Source of the DNA: Oscillospiraceae bacterium
GTDB lineage: Bacteria; Bacillota; Clostridia; Oscillospirales; Ruminococcaceae
Length of the DNA: 64,000 nt
Reading direction: 5' to 3'
Assembly (NCBI GenBank): GCA_021201235.1
Contig: JAJQFI010000016.1
Location: 186,001-250,000 of the forward strand
In this document: one piece after another, positions 60,508 through 64,000 of the stretch
Layout: each line of letters starts with the position of its first letter
Numbering within the stretch: position 1 is the stretch's first letter
Position numbers and translations under genes: made by a program
Notes under the pieces: generated by a model
What the model was told of the DNA's origin: nothing
The model's database searches: none
What the model saw: only the letters and a program-made list of their open reading frames with translations

Positions 60508-61357
60508 AGCTAAAGCCTTCGCCAAGATAAATCTCACTCTCGATATCACAGGGATTCTTGAGAACGGCTACCATTCTATAGCTTCCGTCATGCAGACGAT
60601 TTCGCTCTATGACGAGATTTCGGTTGAGAAGAACCAAGTCGGCGAAATTCGGCTTTTTAGTGGCGGTGGAGCTTTTGCCGAGGGCATGCCTCTTGACGAA
60701 AAAAACACCTGCCACAAGGCGGCAAGAGTGTTCTTGGAGCATATTGGATCTCGTGACGGCGTCGATATACATATTAAGAAGAATATCCCCTCTCAGGCGG
60801 GCTTGGGCGGCGGCTCTTCCGATGCCGCAACAGTCCTGAGGCTTCTGAACAGGCTTTATGATGCGAATCTTGGCTATGATAAGCTCCGCAAGCTTGCCGC
60901 AAAAGTTGGTGCTGATGTGCCGTTTCTCGTGACTGGTGGATGTGCGCTTTGCGAAGGCATGGGCGAGATAATAACGCCAATTGAAAACGGTTTGACTGGG
61001 TATGTGCTTCTTATGAAGCCTGACTTCGGGATTTCTACTCCGGAGGCTTACCGGCTGTTTGACGAAAAGAAGCTTCCATATGGTCATTCATCTGAAGCCG
61101 TTGTAAACAGCAAGAGTTTCCACGGGCTTCTCTCGAACGATCTGGAAAAGGCAGTAGCGAATCCGGAGATTATGTGGCTTAAAGAAGAGATTGTCAGGCT
61201 AGGCGCTTCAGACAGCCTCATGACCGGAAGCGGCTCCTGCGTTTACGGGCTTTTTGAGTATAGGAGAGTGGCAGAGCACGTCGGAAGGCTTATCAAGGAA
61301 TATCCGACCATAGGAGTTTACGAACCTGTTTCATCAGAAGAAGTGACTGTTTTATGA
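60500..61357 (+). CDS. ispE: 4-diphosphocytidyl-2-C-methyl-D-erythritol kinase
   Basis: A 285-residue GHMP kinase of the MEP isoprenoid pathway. AFAKINLTLDI at the N-terminus, the ATP loop IPSQAGLGGGSSDAATVLR at about 94-112 and MTGSGSCVYGLF near 242-253. It overlaps the aminotransferase by 8 bases and the radical SAM gene by 4. Confidence 0.96.
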   Translation: MLKAKAFAKINLTLDITGILENGYHSIASVMQTISLYDEISVEKNQVGEIRLFSGGGAFAEGMPLDEKNTCHKAARVFLEHIGSRDGVDIHIKKNIPSQAGLGGGSSDAATVLRLLNRLYDANLGYDKLRKLAAKVGADVPFLVTGGCALCEGMGEIITPIENGLTGYVLLMKPDFGISTPEAYRLFDEKKLPYGHSSEAVVNSKSFHGLLSNDLEKAVANPEIMWLKEEIVRLGASDSLMTGSGSCVYGLFEYRRVAEHVGRLIKEYPTIGVYEPVSSEEVTVL

Positions 61358-62256
61358 TTGGTTACGAAAAATGCGAGCTTTGCCCGAGACGGTGCCGGGT
61401 AAATCGGCAGGAAGCCGTTGGCTTCTGCGGGCAGAGCGACAAGATAAGAATTGCAAGAGCAGCTCTCCACCTTTGGGAAGAGCCGTGTATTTCCATTGGC
61501 AACGGTTCGGGAGCGGTCTTCTTCTCCGGCTGTACCCTTCGGTGCTGTTTCTGCCAGAATCACGAGATTTCGCACGAGGGCAAGGGCTATACTGTCTCTA
61601 CGGATGAACTTGCGGAGATTTTTCTTAAGCTTCAGGATGAGGGTGCTGAGAATATAAACCTCGTCAGTCCGACGCCGTTTGTGCCGTCGATTATTGAGGC
61701 ACTCGGTATGGTTCGGGATAAGCTTCATATTCCCGTAGTTTATAACTGCGGAGGATTCGAAAGCGTCGAGACCATCAAGGCGCTTGAGGGCTATGTCGAT
61801 ATCTATCTGCCGGATGTGAAGTACTTTTCGGATGAGTATGCGAAAGAGTTCTCCGGCTGTCCCGATGGTTATTTCGAAACGGCGATTTCGGCTGTCAGAG
61901 AGATGCAAAAGCAGGTCGGCAAGCCCAAATTCGATGAAAACGGCAAGCTTTTAAAAGGCGTGATAGTCCGTCACATGGTGCTCCCTACCCTTCGGAAGGA
62001 TTCAATGGCGGTACTTAAGGCTCTTCGGGAGAATTTCAAACCGGATGAGATACTTTTAAGCCTGATGTGCCAGTATGTGCCGATGTATCGGGCGACGACC
62101 GAGGAGAGATTCAGAAAAATCAACCGTCGTGTGTCGACGTTTGAATATAACAGCGTACTTGATTATGCCCGGGAGCTCGGGTTTGAGGGGTACTCGCAGG
62201 AGAGAAGCTCTTCCGACGAGTGCTTCGTGCCGGAGTTTTTTGGAAATCGCCAATAA
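61354..62256 (+). CDS. Radical SAM protein (PflA-like, COG1313 type)
   Basis: A 300-residue protein. An N-terminal Cys motif CELCPRRCRVNR precedes the radical SAM cluster CTLRCCFC (C-x3-C-x2-C) at about 64-71. The barrel carries SPTPFVPSIIEAL, VYNCGGFES and DIYLPDVKYFSDEYA. Such proteins resemble glycyl-radical activating enzymes, but no glycyl-radical enzyme is nearby. Its substrate is unknown. Confidence 0.92.
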   Translation: MIGYEKCELCPRRCRVNRQEAVGFCGQSDKIRIARAALHLWEEPCISIGNGSGAVFFSGCTLRCCFCQNHEISHEGKGYTVSTDELAEIFLKLQDEGAENINLVSPTPFVPSIIEALGMVRDKLHIPVVYNCGGFESVETIKALEGYVDIYLPDVKYFSDEYAKEFSGCPDGYFETAISAVREMQKQVGKPKFDENGKLLKGVIVRHMVLPTLRKDSMAVLKALRENFKPDEILLSLMCQYVPMYRATTEERFRKINRRVSTFEYNSVLDYARELGFEGYSQERSSSDECFVPEFFGNRQ

Positions 62257-62257
62257 A

Positions 62258-62287
62258 ATAACGACCGCTTACCAAAACGGTCGTTTA
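62258..62287 (+). terminator. Terminator of the lrp-ispE operon
   Basis: AACGACCG...CGGTCGTT followed by TAAG; the stem is good, the T-run short. Confidence 0.65.
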
Positions 62288-62363
62288 AGCATCACTAAAA
62301 TGTTTAAATTTGTTATTAGCAAAAGTAATAATATATGCTACACTATGTTTGATGCTAATTGAC

Positions 62364-62450
62364 ATGGTGAAATCTCTATCCGAGGAACAAGTAAGATATG
62401 TTCTTCAATGGATAAAAGACAACTATGATTCTGACAACGGGAAGGACTAA
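62364..62450 (+). CDS. Possible 28-residue protein or remnant
   Basis: ATG at 62364 to TAA at 62450 encodes MVKSLSEEQVRYV, then LQWIKDNYDSDNGKD. The LSEEQVRYVLQWIK helix resembles short linker or antitoxin segments of larger proteins. No clear ribosome site is present. It is followed by a hairpin (62437-62465). It may be the end of a decayed gene. Confidence 0.3.
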   Translation: MVKSLSEEQVRYVLQWIKDNYDSDNGKD

Positions 62451-62465
62451 TCCTCCCGCTTTTAT
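62437..62465. terminator. Terminator between the short ORF and the OB-fold gene
   Basis: CGGGAAGGA-CTAA-TCCTCCCG (one bulge) followed by CTTTTATTT; it serves the plus strand and perhaps the convergent gene. Confidence 0.65.
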
Positions 62466-62971
62466 TTGTGCGTGTATGTGAAATATTTTATCTCGATGTT
62501 CGGAGAATCAGAACCGAGAAGGTTTCTTATTGGTGCGGAAGTGTAATAGCCGTCGCTAACGTTATATTCTTCTTCACCGACATATACGCCGTAAAGCGTT
62601 ATCTCGTCACCTTGTTTTATGCCGGACAAAGTGCTACTGCTGACGGTAAAAAGCCCGTAAATGCGGTCGTCGGAAGCCGCTCCATATGGGTATATTTCCA
62701 TGACAACATCGGAGCTGTCGGACTTGCTTCTGCCGTACTCAATAACCGTTCCTGTTATCTTTACTTTCTGATAAAGATAAGTCGATGTGTTGTGCAACAA
62801 TTTTGCACGGGTGACTTCTGTACACGAATCCATGTACTCCTGTTTTGCTCTTAATTCTTTCTCAGCGCTTGAGCCTCCTGAAAACGCAACTACTAATACT
62901 GACAATATAAGAATTGCAACGATAAATACAACAAAGAACCCATAAACCAACTTCTGCTTAGTGTTCTGCAT
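62462..62971 (-). CDS. Membrane-anchored OB-fold (tRNA-anti-like) protein
   Basis: A 169-residue protein. One membrane helix (about 8-31), then an outside OB-like domain (YLYQKVKITGTVIEYGRS, IKQGDEITLYGVYVGEEE) typical of tRNA_anti-like exported proteins. Function unknown. It lies 11 bases behind an XRE gene and is probably co-transcribed. Confidence 0.75.
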   Translation of the reverse strand: MQNTKQKLVYGFFVVFIVAILILSVLVVAFSGGSSAEKELRAKQEYMDSCTEVTRAKLLHNTSTYLYQKVKITGTVIEYGRSKSDSSDVVMEIYPYGAASDDRIYGLFTVSSSTLSGIKQGDEITLYGVYVGEEEYNVSDGYYTSAPIRNLLGSDSPNIEIKYFTYTHK

Positions 62972-62982
62972 ATCAATCCCTC

Positions 62983-63384
62983 CTATTTATTACCCGACAA
63001 TTTCATAACCGATTCAAGCATATTGTAGAACTCGTGGCATTGTTTGCCGTCAAATCCTCGTATATACTCTATGACCTCTTCAACAACTACTTTCTGGTCG
63101 TCCCTCAGCCCTGCAAGCACATCTTGCGGGGCTTTTTCTGGTTCTTTAACTATTTGCACATTGGAAGCGGTTGATTGACTGCCATTTGTTAGCTCTTCCA
63201 CGCTCATGTTAAGGCACTCAGCAACTCGATTTAAATTTCTGAGAGACGGGAATCTCTGCCCTGTGTTCCATTGAGAGAGCGAAGCGAAAGATACACCGCT
63301 CTTTTGTGAGAACTCTGTTTTGGACATTCCTATTTCTTCTAACCGCTTGTATATGCGCTGTACTATCTCATGCGATGTATACAT
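62983..63384 (-). CDS. XRE-family regulator
   Basis: A 133-residue protein. Helix-turn-helix at about 8-62 (MSKTEFSQKSGVSFASLSQW, RFPSLRNLNRVAECLNMSVEEL). The C-terminal part may be a dimerisation helix. Start behind GAGGGG. The divergent promoter region contains the 10-bp palindrome AAGTATACTT (63474-63483), a possible operator. Confidence 0.88.
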   Translation of the reverse strand: MYTSHEIVQRIYKRLEEIGMSKTEFSQKSGVSFASLSQWNTGQRFPSLRNLNRVAECLNMSVEELTNGSQSTASNVQIVKEPEKAPQDVLAGLRDDQKVVVEEVIEYIRGFDGKQCHEFYNMLESVMKLSGNK

Positions 63385-63453
63385 TTAAATTCCCCTCACA
63401 AAATTTAATTTGCAAAAAAAGAAGTGTAGGCGTGAAAACTGTGCTTATAGTGT

Positions 63454-63482
63454 TTGACATTTATTATCACATGAAGTATACT
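63454..63482 (+). promoter_or_regulatory. Promoter reading toward the right-end ABC gene
   Basis: TTGACA (63454-63459), 17 bases, TATACT (63477-63482). The palindrome AAGTATACTT overlaps the -10. A second -10-like TATAAT at 63569 and a Spo0A box TGTCGAA at 63549-63555 lie nearer the gene. Confidence 0.6.
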
Positions 63483-63614
63483 TAATTTGATAGCACATGC
63501 GCATCAACCTATGTTCCATTTGTACTTACTTATATTCTAAATACTTTTTGTCGAAATGTCAAGAAGATTATAATATTTTTAAAAAATAAGCGACCTTTGT
63601 AAGGAGTGACAACC

Positions 63615-64000
63615 ATGAAAACCGTATTTGAAACCATCAGAAAATATCTGCCTAGTGCTAAAAAGCAGTTTGCGGCGGTTATCGTTTATGTATTGGCGAT
63701 AACGGCGCTTGAGGCAACCCTTACGGTACTTATGAGCAGGATTATTTCGGAAGCGGAAATCAGAGGGACGATGGCGTTTCTTTTGTTGGCGCTCGGGGGA
63801 TTTCTCCTGCTTCTCTTGCTTGATTGCCTGCTCTCGATAGGAAAATACCGGGCGCAGGGCAGGCTCGGCGGGGCGTTCTTAGAAGCGATGCGGACGGACA
63901 TGTACAGAGCCGTTGAGAAGGCGGACTATCAATCGCTCATCTCAATCGGCAAGGACAAGCTGAAGCACATTTTCTATTCGGATGTCCTTGACGTGTTCCG
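63615..64000 (+). CDS. ABC transporter, membrane-domain part (runs off the window)
   Basis: 128 codons are visible from ATG at 63615, eight bases behind AAGGAG. Two hydrophobic helices (about 20-42 and 55-77) and the charged loop GRLGGAFLEAMRTDMYRAVE, DYQSLISIGKDKLKHIFYSD resemble the start of a fused ABC exporter. The 3' part is outside the window, so the ATPase cannot be confirmed. Confidence 0.75.
   Translation, partial: MKTVFETIRKYLPSAKKQFAAVIVYVLAITALEATLTVLMSRIISEAEIRGTMAFLLLALGGFLLLLLLDCLLSIGKYRAQGRLGGAFLEAMRTDMYRAVEKADYQSLISIGKDKLKHIFYSDVLDVF

Noticed and set aside
59542-60549. 335-codon open frame opposite the aminotransferase
   Set aside because: Antisense to a clear enzyme gene with intact motifs; composition is of a mirrored frame.
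63497-63589. 30-codon ORF behind the right-end promoter
   Set aside because: No ribosome site, very AT-rich, and it contains the second promoter of the ABC gene; likely chance.

Overview
The window looks like chromosome of an endospore-forming, anaerobic, Gram-positive Clostridia member (Bacillota). A gut or rumen Oscillospirales/Ruminococcaceae relative is my best guess, but that is inference. Evidence for sporulation is a spoIIE-type phosphatase, a cotJABC coat operon and a ytfJ/gerW gene. Evidence for fermentation is an [FeFe] hydrogenase with an NAD(P)H-type partner, a complete glgBCDA glycogen set, GH31 and GH9 glycosidases and uronate isomerase. Promoters are mostly textbook sigma-A (TTGACA-17-TATAAT), and ribosome binding sites are strong AGGAGG types.

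Layout. 0-1.1 kb: a membrane-tailed XRE regulator, then tRNA-Arg(UCU) and tRNA-Gly(UCC). 1.1-8.9 kb: a ten-gene leftward run, site-2 protease, scpA, scpB, DUF2953, ytfJ, dacB, rluB, pncB, a small membrane protein and a DedA/TVP38 protein. 9.0-13.3 kb: rpmB (rightward), then rsmA, trkH and an interrupted trkA. 13.3-19.2 kb: glgB-glgC-glgD-glgA. 19.3-22.3 kb: spoIIE and cotJABC. 22.5-26.6 kb: a BlaI regulator with two M56 (BlaR1-like) sensors and a lipoprotein. 26.7-32.5 kb: radC, uxaC, two AraC regulators and an ABC-F gene lacking its second ATPase domain. 32.6-36.3 kb: the hydrogenase pair. 36.3-42.2 kb: a HigBA-like toxin-antitoxin pair, a 23-residue peptide gene followed by an ABC exporter, and a Crp/Fnr regulator with an SsuABC/TauABC-type importer. 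42.2-47.2 kb: SDR, GH31, thymidine kinase and an HlyD-type lipoprotein. 47.3-49.8 kb: a PadR/HAAS/DUF4097 module. 49.9-53.0 kb: an interrupted GH9, an rRNA methylase and a second toxin-antitoxin pair. 53.1-58.7 kb: two zinc-ribbon ABC exporters flanking a DUF1854 gene, preceded by a small transcript. 58.8-62.3 kb: lrp, aminotransferase, ispE and a radical SAM protein. 62.4-64 kb: an XRE/OB-fold pair and the start of another ABC exporter.

The most striking feature is clustered gene damage. trkA, GH9 and one DUF1854-associated exporter each contain a single in-frame stop. The other exporter has ACG where its ATG should be and has lost 11 bases covering its ABC signature. The ABC-F gene lacks its second ATPase. 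These could be real pseudogenes or errors in the assembly, and read-level checks would decide. The best candidates for undescribed biology are the 23-residue Ser-rich peptide with its ABC exporter (37.2-39.2 kb), the DUF1854/zinc-ribbon exporter locus with its own short upstream transcript (53.1-58.7 kb), and the BlaI-M56 locus in which the sensor ectodomain is related to a separately encoded lipoprotein (22.5-26.6 kb).

No CRISPR array, rRNA, insertion sequence, prophage or recognisable riboswitch was seen.
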